A stretch of DNA of 38,623 nt from Clostridia bacterium (GCA_017523925.1 JAFWVQ010000033.1:1-38623); one strand, 5' to 3'. Shown: positions 1-8,999, counted from the first letter of the stretch. A program made the numbers and translations. Notes: generated by a model not told the origin, from the sequence alone.

Positions 1-340
1 CTTCGGCACCAACGACCTCACCCAGATGACCTTCGGCTTCAGCCGTGACGACGCAGGCAAGTTCCTGCCCGACTACTACGACAAGAAGATCTTCGAGAAC
101 GATCCCTTCGCCCGCATCGATCAGAACGGCGTTGGCAAGCTGATGAAGATCGCGGTCGAGCTCGGTCAGAAGACCCGTCCGAACATCAAGCTCGGCATCT
201 GCGGCGAGCATGGCGGCGATCCTTCCTCCGTTGAGTTCTGCCACAAGATCGGCCTGAACTACGTTTCCTGCTCGCCCTTCCGCGTACCGATCGCAAGGCT
301 CGCGGCGGCTCAGGCGGCGCTGAACGAGAAGAACAGCTGA
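1..340 (+). CDS. ppdK: Pyruvate, phosphate dikinase, C-terminal fragment
   Basis: This is the 3' end of a gene that begins left of the window; the reading frame is open from base 2 and stops with TGA at 338-340. The visible ~112 residues are the end of the PEP/pyruvate-binding TIM barrel of [23 protein letters not shown], then [10 protein letters not shown], and [18 protein letters not shown] close to the C-terminus. The family interconverts pyruvate, ATP and phosphate with PEP, AMP and pyrophosphate in the cytosol, and is common in anaerobic Clostridia that use pyrophosphate-linked glycolysis. The Cys in [10 protein letters not shown] corresponds to the catalytic acid/base position of the family. 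Identification is firm; only the start is missing. Confidence 0.95.
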   Translation, partial: FGTNDLTQMTFGFSRDDAGKFLPDYYDKKIFENDPFARIDQNGVGKLMKIAVELGQKTRPNIKLGICGEHGGDPSSVEFCHKIGLNYVSCSPFRVPIARLAAAQAALNEKNS

Positions 341-384
341 TATCGCACCCATAACCTATTGCGGCGCATCCCCTTCTGCGGGCG

Positions 385-412
385 GTGCGCCGTTCCTTTC
401 GCACGTTTTTTT
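385..412 (+). terminator. Possible intrinsic terminator after ppdK
   Basis: A 5-bp stem (GTGCG 385-389 with CGCAC 400-404) is followed by a run of seven T at 406-412. An overlapping alternative hairpin pairs CGGCGCA (362-368) with TGCGCCG (386-392) and would exclude the first. The stem is short, so this is tentative. The rest of 413-541 shows nothing I can name. Confidence 0.4.
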
Positions 413-541
413 GCATGCGGTTCGATCCCCTGAGGCGGTGAAGTGCAAAAGCTTGGCACGATAAGAACCGTGACCGCAAAAGCTGACATAAAAAGTTAAT
501 AATTCACAATGTGTTTTATATGATATCATCCGCTGTTCCGG

Positions 542-570
542 TTGAAATAACTGCGCTGATTTGGTATAAT
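542..570 (+). promoter_or_regulatory. Sigma-A promoter of the SGNH lipoprotein gene
   Basis: TTGAAA (542-547), a 17-bp spacer and TATAAT (565-570), with the extended -10 TG at 562-563. The predicted transcription start, about 577, rules out the upstream ATG at 576 as the start codon of the following gene. Confidence 0.8.
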
Positions 571-644
571 AAGGTTTGATGCGCGGCGTTTGGGCACTCG
601 ATCGCCGAGCCGATATCTGCCGGAAAGGAGCCATGCGGTTTGAT

Positions 645-1616
645 ATGAAAAGAACTGCGCTCAAGATCCTGATACCGTTCTTTCTTGCGGCTGCGCTGCT
701 TTTGACCGCCTGCTCCGGCTTGAATACCCCCGTCATCGTGGAGATAACGAGCTTCACCGCGATACCCGTTTCCACCTTTGCGGCTGTAAATGCGGACGTG
801 AGGTTCGAAACGCTCGCTCCCGCGGCAACGCCCGCGCCGTTCAACGTTTCGCCGACGCCCTACGTGCCGCCGACGCCCACTCCCGTGACAACACCCACGC
901 CCGAGCCGACCGCAGTGCCGACAGCCGTGCCGACCGCGAGTCAGTCCGACCCTTCGCCCACGAATGAAGCTGTGCCGACCTACGTGCCCGTGCCCACCAT
1001 GCCCTGGTTCACCCCGCTTCCGGGGGGCTTGCCCGATCAGCGAGTATTCGACAGTTGCGCTTTCGTAGGCAACTCCATGTTCGAGGCGCTGCATGCCTAC
1101 GGCGTTGTGACGCACGGCGCATTCTTCACCACTGTCGGCCTGAACATAAACACCGTCTACACCGCGGCCACGACCCATGGCAGCATACCCGTGATCGACG
1201 AGCTGAACACCGGAAGCTACGTCGGCGTTTTGCTGATGTTCGGTCAAAATGAGCTCGGATGGCCCGATGCCAACGTGTTTATTCAGAAATACGCCAAGCT
1301 GATACGCGACGTGAAGCAGCGCCAGCCCAACGCAAGGGTGTTCATCACCGGAATGCCGCCGATCACCAAGGCGCTTTCCGATCAGGGCAAGGACGGCGTT
1401 ACGAACGAGAATATCAACTATATCAACGCGCTGCTTGCAAACCTTGCGAACGAGTTCGGCTACTGCCGCTACATCACCGTTCCCGATTCGATGTACGACG
1501 CGAACGACGCGCTGCCCGCCGGCGCTTCCGGCGACGGGCTCCATCTCAACATGACCTATTCGAGGATCTGGAGCGACCATATCTGCCTTGCCGTGGCGGC
1601 CGGGCTCTGGAGCTGA
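645..1616 (+). CDS. SGNH/GDSL-hydrolase family lipoprotein
   Basis: Predicted surface lipoprotein of 323 residues. It opens with MKRTALK, a hydrophobic stretch and the lipobox LTAC, followed by a long Pro/Thr-rich linker (PTPTP-type, roughly residues 60-125) that would lift the catalytic domain off the membrane. The catalytic domain has the SGNH signatures: FVGNSM (block I, Ser), FGQNELG (block III, Asn) and DGLHLN near the C-terminus (block V, Asp/His). Family members hydrolyse or transfer acyl esters, often on cell-wall or exported polysaccharides; the substrate cannot be told. Start choice: AAAGGAG at 624-630 lies 2 nt before ATG 633 and 14 nt before ATG 645. Neither spacing is ideal; 645 gives the cleaner signal peptide. 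The DUF4358/DHHW pair follows, suggesting a shared envelope acylation theme. Confidence 0.85.
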   Translation: MKRTALKILIPFFLAAALLLTACSGLNTPVIVEITSFTAIPVSTFAAVNADVRFETLAPAATPAPFNVSPTPYVPPTPTPVTTPTPEPTAVPTAVPTASQSDPSPTNEAVPTYVPVPTMPWFTPLPGGLPDQRVFDSCAFVGNSMFEALHAYGVVTHGAFFTTVGLNINTVYTAATTHGSIPVIDELNTGSYVGVLLMFGQNELGWPDANVFIQKYAKLIRDVKQRQPNARVFITGMPPITKALSDQGKDGVTNENINYINALLANLANEFGYCRYITVPDSMYDANDALPAGASGDGLHLNMTYSRIWSDHICLAVAAGLWS

Positions 1617-1751
1617 GTGCGGATCGCGGCGTGCCGAAAAGGATCCCGATGGCTGCACGAATCAAACGTTTAATCTGTTCATTCACGCATAACGCGGATT
1701 GATAAATCAAAGAATATCGCCAACAGGCGAAATACCGGAGGTTTACCCCAA

Positions 1752-2282
1752 ATGAAAAAGTTTCTTGCTGCGCTTCTCGCCGTGATCACGGTTTTCACGG
1801 TTTTCGCGCTCTCCGCCTGCGGAGGAGACAAATACGCTTCCCTCAAGATCGGCAGCATCAGCGGCTTCGGTCAGAATCTTATCAACAAATCGTCCTTCGA
1901 TTACAAGCTTGACATTATCGACGACGACGATTTTGAATACGCCGCTACCCATCAGCTCAAGATCGACACCGCGCTGATCAACTATATCGACGGCAAGCCC
2001 GAGATGTTCCGCGCGATGGCGACCCCCGCCGAGGAGGTCCTGATCATCGGTGCAAAGGATGCCGAGGCCGCGAAGCAGATCGCCAACGGCCCCATCACCG
2101 ATTGGGTGAAGCATCTGCATGACGGTTACTCCGACTACGGTCCCGAGCAGCTGCCCAAGATCGATTCCTGCGTCAAGACCGTTGCCGGCAGATACGTTTT
2201 CCTCATCATCAGCAAGGATAACACCGCCGCAAAGGCCGCTCTGAACGAGCTTTTGGACACCGCGCTCAAGATCCATGACTGA
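1752..2282 (+). CDS. DUF4358 domain lipoprotein
   Basis: 176 residues with a clear lipoprotein signal (MKKFLAALLAVITVFTVFALSACGG, lipobox LSAC), so probably anchored outside the membrane. The remainder matches the DUF4358 type: a small alpha/beta domain with a paired 'EVLIIGAKDAEAAKQI' and 'YVFLIISKDNTAAKAAL' arrangement. CGGAGG at 1736-1741 lies 10 nt before the ATG. The stop overlaps the next gene's start by 8 nt (ATG at 2275), so the two are probably translationally coupled. DUF4358 lipoproteins are typically found next to DHHW proteins and MBOAT acyltransferases in Clostridia; no MBOAT gene is in this window. Molecular function is not established. Confidence 0.85.
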   Translation: MKKFLAALLAVITVFTVFALSACGGDKYASLKIGSISGFGQNLINKSSFDYKLDIIDDDDFEYAATHQLKIDTALINYIDGKPEMFRAMATPAEEVLIIGAKDAEAAKQIANGPITDWVKHLHDGYSDYGPEQLPKIDSCVKTVAGRYVFLIISKDNTAAKAALNELLDTALKIHD

Positions 2283-3468
2283 GCATTCCGAAAATAAAGC
2301 GGCAGCCGTACAGGGGCGTCTCAGTGCGCCGAAGATCGCGATCTTCGGTCTGTTCACCGCGTTCATTGCCGTGTTCTTCCTTCTGATCGTTTTCCTGCCC
2401 AAGCGCGAGGGCGAGCTCAGCCCGAACGAGAGGCGCGTTCTTGCGAAGGCGCCTGACGCAAGCTTAGGAAACATCATGGACGGCGGTTTTTCCAAGCAGG
2501 TGGACACATGGATGCAGGATCATTTCCCGCTTCGCACCGGCTTTGTTTCCCTGTATTCCTACGCCAATCGCTACACAGGCCGCAACTCGGTTGAGAGCGT
2601 TGTGCTCGGCTCGGGCGAGAGGCTGTTCAATGCGCCCGTGGAGGCGGACGACGACGCGATCGAGACCAATATCGACAAGCTCTCGCGCTTCATCGACGCC
2701 AACTCGCTCAATGCGCACACCTATTTCATCCCCGCCTCGGGCTATATGCTCGAAGCGGACCTGCCCAAGCTTCATCTTGAGTACCACGACGGCGAGATCC
2801 TCGACCGGCTTGAAGGGGCGCTTGATGCCAAAGCGGACGTTATCCCCGTGCGCAGTATTTTCAGCGAGCAGGACGATATCGGTTCGCTCTATTACCGCAC
2901 CGATCATCATCTCACGATGAAGGGCTCGTATCTCTCCTACCTTGAGATAGCCAAGAGGCTAGGCCTTTCTCCGCTGCCCGAGAGCGAGTTCACCAAAACG
3001 CAGTATGAGTTCTACGGCACGGCATACGGCCAGAGCTGCTTGTTTGCGACCCCCTGCGACACGCTCGAGACCTGGGTCGGCTCCTATGACGACAAGCTCT
3101 CCGTGACCATCTTCGACGGCGGCGGCGAAAAGGAGTATAAGGGCTCGCTCGATACGGCCTGCCTGAACGACGACGTTGTGGATAAATATGCCGCGTATCT
3201 TTACAGCAACCACGGCATCACGAGGATCGTGAACGATTCCGTTTTCGGCGGCACGCTGCTCGTGCTCAAGGACAGCTTCGGAAATGCGATCGTGCCCTTC
3301 CTTGCGGCGCATTATCACACCGTTATAATGATCGACACGCGCTCGCTTTATTACAGCCCCTCGCTGCCCTCGCCGAGCATGCTTTGCGAGGAGTACGGCA
3401 TAGAGGATTTTGTGGTGATAACCGGGCTTGACACCGTTGCGGAAGGCACGCTCGATTGGCTGAGATAA
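2275..3468 (+). CDS. DHHW family (AlgX/AlgJ-like) membrane-anchored protein
   Basis: 397 residues: a short cytoplasmic tail, one N-terminal membrane helix (about residues 18-42), then an extracellular SGNH-like domain. The family motif appears as YRTDHHLTMKG around residues 208-216, so the usual DHHW reads DHHL. A later block LVLKDSFGNAIVPFLAAHY carries the DSxG-type serine motif of AlgX/AlgJ-like O-acetyltransferases. Known relatives act with MBOAT proteins to move acyl groups onto cell-surface polymers; that role is inferred here. It overlaps the DUF4358 gene by 8 nt and ends before a good terminator at 3624-3658. Bases 3469-3620 hold no recognisable signal. Confidence 0.85.
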   Translation: MTEHSENKAAAVQGRLSAPKIAIFGLFTAFIAVFFLLIVFLPKREGELSPNERRVLAKAPDASLGNIMDGGFSKQVDTWMQDHFPLRTGFVSLYSYANRYTGRNSVESVVLGSGERLFNAPVEADDDAIETNIDKLSRFIDANSLNAHTYFIPASGYMLEADLPKLHLEYHDGEILDRLEGALDAKADVIPVRSIFSEQDDIGSLYYRTDHHLTMKGSYLSYLEIAKRLGLSPLPESEFTKTQYEFYGTAYGQSCLFATPCDTLETWVGSYDDKLSVTIFDGGGEKEYKGSLDTACLNDDVVDKYAAYLYSNHGITRIVNDSVFGGTLLVLKDSFGNAIVPFLAAHYHTVIMIDTRSLYYSPSLPSPSMLCEEYGIEDFVVITGLDTVAEGTLDWLR

Positions 3469-3623
3469 GCCCCGAGCGCATCGAAACGGCAAAGCGGTGC
3501 TGCGGCGATCCTGCTTGCGGGATGTCCGGCGCACGATACGATCGAATAAAGACCACGACCCGGGCGCCTACTGATAAGGAAGCAACCAAAATCAGTTGGC
3601 GCACAGCAAAGGCAAAGAGATTT

Positions 3624-3658
3624 GAGATAGGCAAAAATGCTTATCTCATTTCTTTTTT
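3624..3658 (+). terminator. Intrinsic terminator after the DHHW gene
   Basis: A 9-bp stem, GAGATAGGC (3624-3632) with GCTTATCTC (3639-3647), includes one G-T wobble and has a 6-nt loop. It is followed by the T-rich run ATTTCTTTTTT. Confidence 0.75.
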
Positions 3659-3687
3659 AAAAGACTTGGAACTTGCGTTTCGCACAT

Positions 3688-3716
3688 TCGACATATTCCG
3701 ATTGATCTGCTATTAT
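3688..3716 (+). promoter_or_regulatory. Promoter of tnpV
   Basis: TCGACA (3688-3693), a 17-bp spacer and TATTAT (3711-3716), 42 nt ahead of the tnpV start. Confidence 0.6.
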
Positions 3717-3758
3717 CTTGGCAGAAATGGCACAAGCCGAGAAACGGAGGATACTGCT

Positions 3759-4130
3759 ATGATTAAACCAAACGAAAGCTTTCCCATCACCTACACCGAG
3801 AAGGACGGGCTGTTGTATCCCGACCTTGCTCTGCCGGCGCAGTCCAACGAGGACATCGGTAGATTCGGGCGCATGCGTAGGAGCTACCTCAAGGAGAATC
3901 GCAAGGCGTACTATTCGCTTCTTTGCATGAAGCTTGAACTGAACGATCATCTGCGCGAAATCAATCAACAAGCGATTGAGCAGATCGAGCTAATCTCTTC
4001 CCGGCTCGCCCAAGCCGAAGGCGTAACCGAGCAGCTTAAAGCACGCGATCAGCTCGGCTGGGTGCAGGCGGTAAACTCATGCACGGCAAGGGCTGTGGAA
4101 ATTGTGGTTAGAGAAACTGTGCTTGCATAG
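3759..4130 (+). CDS. tnpV: TnpV family transposon-encoded protein
   Basis: 123 residues starting MIKPNESFPITYTEKDGLLYPDL, with CGGAGG at 3745-3750 giving an 8-nt spacing. The sequence follows the TnpV pattern: ITYTEKxGLLYPDL near the start, 'IGRFGRMRRSYLKENR', then a helical C-terminus with 'LKARDQLGWVQAVNSC'. TnpV proteins are small accessory products of Tn4451-like and other large serine recombinase elements; their biochemical role is unknown. It normally sits near tnpW and the recombinase, but here it stands alone, about 15 kb from them, beside the dockerin genes. It may be a remnant of a second element, or the left flank of an island whose right flank is the recombinase at 19347. Confidence 0.85.
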   Translation: MIKPNESFPITYTEKDGLLYPDLALPAQSNEDIGRFGRMRRSYLKENRKAYYSLLCMKLELNDHLREINQQAIEQIELISSRLAQAEGVTEQLKARDQLGWVQAVNSCTARAVEIVVRETVLA

Positions 4131-4187
4131 CAGTTCTAACTTATGTCACGGTGTCAAAGCAAAACAGAATTGGGTTAACAAGACAGA

Positions 4188-4224
4188 CGACCAAAACACC
4201 CGCACGAGGCGGGTGTTTCGGTCG
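4188..4224. terminator. Long terminator-like hairpin between convergent tnpV and the small Cys protein gene
   Basis: A 16-position stem (4188-4203 with 4209-4224) has one A-C mismatch and a 5-nt loop ACGAG. The A and T tracts lie inside the stem. It sits between converging genes and could stop transcription from either side, though no long T run follows on either strand. Confidence 0.6.
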
Positions 4225-4246
4225 GTTCCAGTTTCAGTATAGGAGG

Positions 4247-4486
4247 TTATGACTGAAAAACGGTATGGTTTGGATCGAAGCTATGGTAGCAGATCTCGAT
4301 GAACTGATTCTCAGGGGTGAAAACACAATCCGCATTGTTGTCGAGAAAGAGATTCAGTCCATGACCCAGGTTGAACGGAATTGGATTGCCATCACTATCT
4401 GCGCTATAGTTACATGATATAGGTACTGCAGTTTGAGACTTAAAGTTCTCCACAAACATGCAGGGCTTAGAATAATGCTTCTTCAT
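4247..4486 (-). CDS. Small Cys-containing protein with KKxYxKP N-terminus
   Basis: 79 residues, beginning MKKHYSKPCMFVENFKSQTA. An AGGAGC ribosome binding site sits about 8 nt upstream on the minus strand. The gene starts only 13 nt after the stop of the giant VWA-dockerin gene, so the two are almost certainly cotranscribed. The N-terminal pattern (KKxYxKPxMxxExFxxxxxV....C) resembles a recurring class of uncharacterised small Clostridia proteins; I do not know a function. There is no signal peptide or membrane helix. Cysteines occur at about positions 9, 25, 54 and 67. A peptide-maturation precursor or a partner of the exported VWA protein are both possible, and neither is shown. Confidence 0.7.
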   Translation of the reverse strand: MKKHYSKPCMFVENFKSQTAVPISCNYSADSDGNPIPFNLGHGLNLFLDNNADCVFTPENQFIEICYHSFDPNHTVFQS

Positions 4487-4499
4487 CAGGTTGCTCCTA

Positions 4500-7400
4500 T
4501 CAGTTATTGTTCAGTGATAACCTCATAATGCTCAGAGCATCAATAAGATCGATGCGGTTATCATAGTTCATATCGGCGCAGATGCGTCCGTAGATGTCGA
4601 TTTCGCCATTTTCGAGGGAATAGCGCATCGCGATCAGCGCATCAATAATATCTGTCTGCCTGTCGTGGTTGGCATCGCCTGCAACACCCATGAGCACAGC
4701 TTCGGAGAAGTCGATACAGCTCTGATCCGCAACAACATTGCCAACAACGCTGTTTGTTGTTTCGCCAATACGCTGCTTGGGTATCAGCTTGAGGTTGACA
4801 AGAGAGAGGATCGGATCATCTCCCGCATTCTCAGGCTCGCAGGTGATGGTGAAGTAGGCGTAGCCTTCATCCGTCTTAACATCGAGATACTTTGTGATGT
4901 CGTAGTACAGCTCGGTCGCATGGCGAACTATAACGGGGTTGTTTGATTCATCACGGAGAAGTTTGTTGTTGATATAAACCTTGATACCGCCGCTGACGGT
5001 TTCGCCGCTGTCGTTGAGCTCGGGGAAAGCGGACTTCATGCTGATATGTACGCCGGCATGGATATCCTGCACCTTGAGGGCAAGGCCGGTGCTGTGATCG
5101 GAGGTCTTCTTGATATACAGCTCGTTGTTCGGTCCGTTCTCACGATAGTCCTGGGGCCTGATGGGCTTCTGACCGCCGTTTGCACCGGATGTGGAATACT
5201 CATCGATGTAGATGTAGGGGCTGAGATCCATGCCCGAAGCATAGCCAAAGTCGTTCACGAGAGCCTTGAACTGATAGTAAGTCGGATTCAGCTCGGAGCC
5301 GTTTGCACCGTTTGCCTCAAGATACGCACGCTCATCCACACCACGACCGGATATGTTCTCGCCGCAGGGGTGATAGATGCGGACTGCATCTATGTAGCAG
5401 GTGAATTCACCCTTGGCTGCCTTGGTGGGGCAATCCTTGCTGTTCGGGGATACTGCGGAAAGCTCATACTCGGCAGCGGGAACGCCGGGAATGGCGGTGA
5501 GATCCGCGCCCTTGACGTTTACGCTTACGCTCTGATGATCGAAGAGAGGCATATAGACCGCGGAGATAAGCACCTTATAATCGCCGTATTCAAGGCCGTC
5601 ATAGCGCAGAACCGGGATCTGGTACAGCGATTTGCCCTTGCCATCCTTATAATAGGTATCAACGATGATATGGGCATAATCCCTGGTCCTGATGGGCGTC
5701 CAGCCGTTTTCTTTGCCTTCCTTGATCGTATCGGTCGTTCCTATCGAACCGTCCGGGGTCTTCCAAAGATACCTGTCATACCAATCCTGTGCATGCTTGC
5801 CTTTGTAGGTCCAGTCCTCACCCTCGGGAACTATGTTCACGACAAGCAGACCTGTATCAACGCCGGAGCGGGAGATGAGATCCATGCCTGTGCCCCTGAA
5901 GGTAAATTCGACGCTGGGCCAGTCGAAGTTGCTTTCCGGATTATCATACAGCTCATCGTACATCTCATGGGTAACGGTCACATAATGTGCGCCGCCATGG
6001 CTGTCCGTGGTGTCGTTATGCTTGGTATAGTCGCTGTCATAGCCGTAGATCTTGTTCTGCCCGCTCTGGAAGTCGTTTTCATCGTTCCAGCCCTCGGTAT
6101 GCTGCCATGCGGGAGCGTCAATATTATTCTCGGAATACACACCCTTACCATTATTAAAGGTCATGAAGTCCTTATGATCAGAGTGATTAAACGGTACGCC
6201 GCGCTCCTCATAAAGCACGTTGGTCGCGGGCAGGAAGGTCAGGCGGCACCATTCAAACTCATGCTTGCTGTGCGATTGCTTGAGCTGCAGCAGCGCTGCG
6301 AAGGTGTAGTCCTCATGGCTGATGGTGAAGGGATCGAAGGTGGCGATATAGTCATTTTCGCCGTTCTTCACGATCTCGGCCTTGAAGAGGTTTTTATAAG
6401 TATTATAATCGTTACTTTCTGCGCCGGTAAGCGTTTTATCGTAAGGATACGATTGATGATAATTGTATTCGCCGGCATAATCGCCGCCCCAATCGCGCGT
6501 TCCAACGTTGCCAACGATCGGGATATCCGGGATATCAATGTCGCCAATCTTCGGCATCTGCTGCTTGTAGCAATCGTCAAGGCAGAGGATCGCCGCAACG
6601 TCGAGATTCTCGGGACGGTTTCCACCCTTGCCGAAGAAATCGAGAGCATCGTCATCCTTAAGCTGGATGCCGAAATCGTAGACGATCACGTGCTCGCGAA
6701 TATTGACGCGCGGAAGCGGGAACTGCAGCTCAGCCCTGTCGACCTCATAAGTGGTGGTGGTGCCGTCGGGGTTGGTCACTGTGCCTTTGGTGTGGCCGTT
6801 GTTCCATTCTGCATCTGAATAATCCACATTCTCCGGCCAGCCGTCCGGTCCCTTGCCCTTATACCCGGGTTCGTTGGGATCGTGGTTAACGGCATTGGGA
6901 ATGACCTTATCATTAGGAGTCGGGTAAATGCCGGAACGAACGAAATTATTCGTGGGAAGGTTTTGACCTACGGAATCGGGGCGCGCGTGAACACCCTTCA
7001 GCGTTACCTCAATCAGCCTTCCGTGATAACCGTTGGCGTCCTGATAGCATGCGTTGGCGCCGTAATCATAGCCGGTGATCGAGAACGAATTGTCGAAGAA
7101 ATTGAAATCGATCGTCAATCCGTTGCTCTGCATAAACTGATTAATCAGCGCATTCGCTCTGCGCTCTGCCTCGTTGCTCGCCTCAACGGGATCCATTCCT
7201 CCGCTGATGAGCTCATTGCTTATGCGGGAAGTGAGGATGATTTTGTTCCATTGCCTTGCATTATCGGTATTGGACAGGTTGTAAACGTCCCTCCAATGAT
7301 GCACGTTCTCATAGGGATCAGAGTTGTCTTCAGGCAGCTTGCCCCTATACGTATCCCACTCAGACGCCGGATAAAGATGACCGAAACGATTATCCCAGTC

Positions 7401-8915
7401 ATATCTTGCATAATACCAATCGGCATATGGGCGCGTTGACATAAACAAACCGTATTGCGCGCAAGCCATCTGGGTTGCAACAATTACGCTCGGTCTGTTG
7501 TTTGTTTCATGCGCGGTTCCCTGATTCATATTGAAGCGATACGTTCCGTCGCTGTTCTGTCCGACGCAGGGATAGGTTTTAACCGTTGTGGTGCCGTTGA
7601 ACGAACTCTGCAGCGCCACGATGTCGCTGTCCGACATGCCGGTGGTATCCGCAAAGTAAAAGAACTGCGAAAGATAATCGCGCATAACGGCATTCCTGCC
7701 GAGCGAGCTCGTGTTGGTGTTGGTGGTGGTTTCGGTCTCGATGATATAAGGGATCTCGATGAATACCTTAACAAGGTTTGCAACGTTATCCGCTCTTCCG
7801 TCCTCACCGACAGGCCAGTCGATGGCATTGCGAACGTTCACGAAATACCTGCTGCCGTTCTGATTCGCATCTCCCCAGGTAATGTCGGTATGAGCATTCG
7901 CGGTTGAGTCGTACCGTGCGGTTGCGTTCGGGAAGTTGCTGGAAACCGCCTTCATGAAGTTTTCAACGGTCGCCTCGCTTGGCGTGACCTCAAGGTAGTT
8001 GTTAACGTTGAGAACGGTGTACTTCGGATACGAGGTTCCGTTGCCGTAATAAGCATGGGTATCGTTTGCCAGCTTATAGTTAACAAGCGAGATCGAGAAG
8101 ATCTTTGCGCCGTAGCCTCCAGCTTCCTTCGCCTTCTTGATCTTATTGGCGCTGTTGATCGCGTCTGCGGCGATGGGGCCGGAATAGCCGTAGTAGCCGG
8201 GAACGCCGTCGGAGAAGAACACAACGACCTTGTTGCGCCCGTCGGTCTTGCTTCCTTCAAGAATAGCCTTGACCACGTTGAAGCCCTCGTGGGTAGCGGT
8301 GCCGCCGTCTGCGGAAAGCTTGTTCACGCAGCTCTCAAGCTTATTTCTGTCCGCGAGCGTTCTTACGCCGATGAACGGACTGCTGATCGAAGTTTCGCCG
8401 TTGTACTTAACGAAGTTTCCGCTCGCATTGAAGTGGCCGGTGTTGTTGTATTTATAGCTCGCTCCGTACTCGGTGCCCATCGCAAAGCCCGCGATGGCGA
8501 TCCTGTGATCCGCATCATCGCTCGAAGCGGAGTAAACCTCATTAATAAACGCCTTGCAGGACTCCTGAACCGCCTTCAGGTGGTACTGATAATAGGTATT
8601 GTTCGCATACGAGAGAACATTCTCCATTGAACCCGACTGGTCTATGAGCAGAATGAAGTCCGTGGGCTGCTCGGTGATCGTTTCGCTCGTGGTAACCTCA
8701 CCGGTTACATAAGCCGAAAGCTTGATGGTGTAGGTGCCGTCTGCTTCAAGATATGCCGTCTTATCAAGGAAGGCGTTGGGCGTGCTGCCGTCCTTGGTGC
8801 CCTCTGCGGAAACAATGCCTATGCGCATACCGCGAAGGGAGACAAGCGCGCCGAATACCATTGCAAACGCAAGGAAAGCGGCAAGCACTTTTTTAAGTAC
8901 GTTGTGGTTGGTCAT
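4500..8915 (-). CDS. Secreted VWA-domain protein with C-terminal type I dockerin
   Basis: 1471 residues, with GGAGGT ahead of the start. An N-terminal hydrophobic signal (about residues 8-36) leads to a short beta segment (FLDKTAYLEADGTYTIKLSAY, 49-69), then a VWA domain. The MIDAS motif DQSGS is at 92-96, with KVVVFFSDGVPG later in the same fold and a Thr in GGTATHEG. The middle and C-terminal regions are beta-rich modules shared with the M30 peptidase at 10680-15008. The last ~60 residues are a type I dockerin: two repeats with D-x-N-x-D calcium loops (GDANHDRQTDIIDAL and ADMNYDNRIDLIDAL). Dockerins bind cohesin modules on scaffoldins, so this should be a cell-surface or scaffold-docked adhesion/ligand-binding protein. 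No cohesin gene is in the window. It is probably transcribed from the promoter at 9000-9028 together with the small gene downstream. Confidence 0.85.
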   Translation of the reverse strand: MTNHNVLKKVLAAFLAFAMVFGALVSLRGMRIGIVSAEGTKDGSTPNAFLDKTAYLEADGTYTIKLSAYVTGEVTTSETITEQPTDFILLIDQSGSMENVLSYANNTYYQYHLKAVQESCKAFINEVYSASSDDADHRIAIAGFAMGTEYGASYKYNNTGHFNASGNFVKYNGETSISSPFIGVRTLADRNKLESCVNKLSADGGTATHEGFNVVKAILEGSKTDGRNKVVVFFSDGVPGYYGYSGPIAADAINSANKIKKAKEAGGYGAKIFSISLVNYKLANDTHAYYGNGTSYPKYTVLNVNNYLEVTPSEATVENFMKAVSSNFPNATARYDSTANAHTDITWGDANQNGSRYFVNVRNAIDWPVGEDGRADNVANLVKVFIEIPYIIETETTTNTNTSSLGRNAVMRDYLSQFFYFADTTGMSDSDIVALQSSFNGTTTVKTYPCVGQNSDGTYRFNMNQGTAHETNNRPSVIVATQMACAQYGLFMSTRPYADWYYARYDWDNRFGHLYPASEWDTYRGKLPEDNSDPYENVHHWRDVYNLSNTDNARQWNKIILTSRISNELISGGMDPVEASNEAERRANALINQFMQSNGLTIDFNFFDNSFSITGYDYGANACYQDANGYHGRLIEVTLKGVHARPDSVGQNLPTNNFVRSGIYPTPNDKVIPNAVNHDPNEPGYKGKGPDGWPENVDYSDAEWNNGHTKGTVTNPDGTTTTYEVDRAELQFPLPRVNIREHVIVYDFGIQLKDDDALDFFGKGGNRPENLDVAAILCLDDCYKQQMPKIGDIDIPDIPIVGNVGTRDWGGDYAGEYNYHQSYPYDKTLTGAESNDYNTYKNLFKAEIVKNGENDYIATFDPFTISHEDYTFAALLQLKQSHSKHEFEWCRLTFLPATNVLYEERGVPFNHSDHKDFMTFNNGKGVYSENNIDAPAWQHTEGWNDENDFQSGQNKIYGYDSDYTKHNDTTDSHGGAHYVTVTHEMYDELYDNPESNFDWPSVEFTFRGTGMDLISRSGVDTGLLVVNIVPEGEDWTYKGKHAQDWYDRYLWKTPDGSIGTTDTIKEGKENGWTPIRTRDYAHIIVDTYYKDGKGKSLYQIPVLRYDGLEYGDYKVLISAVYMPLFDHQSVSVNVKGADLTAIPGVPAAEYELSAVSPNSKDCPTKAAKGEFTCYIDAVRIYHPCGENISGRGVDERAYLEANGANGSELNPTYYQFKALVNDFGYASGMDLSPYIYIDEYSTSGANGGQKPIRPQDYRENGPNNELYIKKTSDHSTGLALKVQDIHAGVHISMKSAFPELNDSGETVSGGIKVYINNKLLRDESNNPVIVRHATELYYDITKYLDVKTDEGYAYFTITCEPENAGDDPILSLVNLKLIPKQRIGETTNSVVGNVVADQSCIDFSEAVLMGVAGDANHDRQTDIIDALIAMRYSLENGEIDIYGRICADMNYDNRIDLIDALSIMRLSLNNN

Positions 8916-8999
8916 TTTCTACCTCCATTTATTCTGCATTGATTCTTGCGCCGACCAAGCAGAACCGTTTTGCTTGGGCTGCAAATTTCACGCGCGAAG

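Noticed and set aside
576..644. Upstream ATG extension of the SGNH lipoprotein gene
   Set aside because: It coincides with the predicted transcription start of the promoter at 542-570 and would bury the lipoprotein signal behind extra residues.
5046..6818. 590-residue plus-strand frame
   Set aside because: It lies antisense to the VWA-dockerin gene, with no ribosome binding site or recognisable domain; the sense gene has signal peptide, VWA motif and dockerin.
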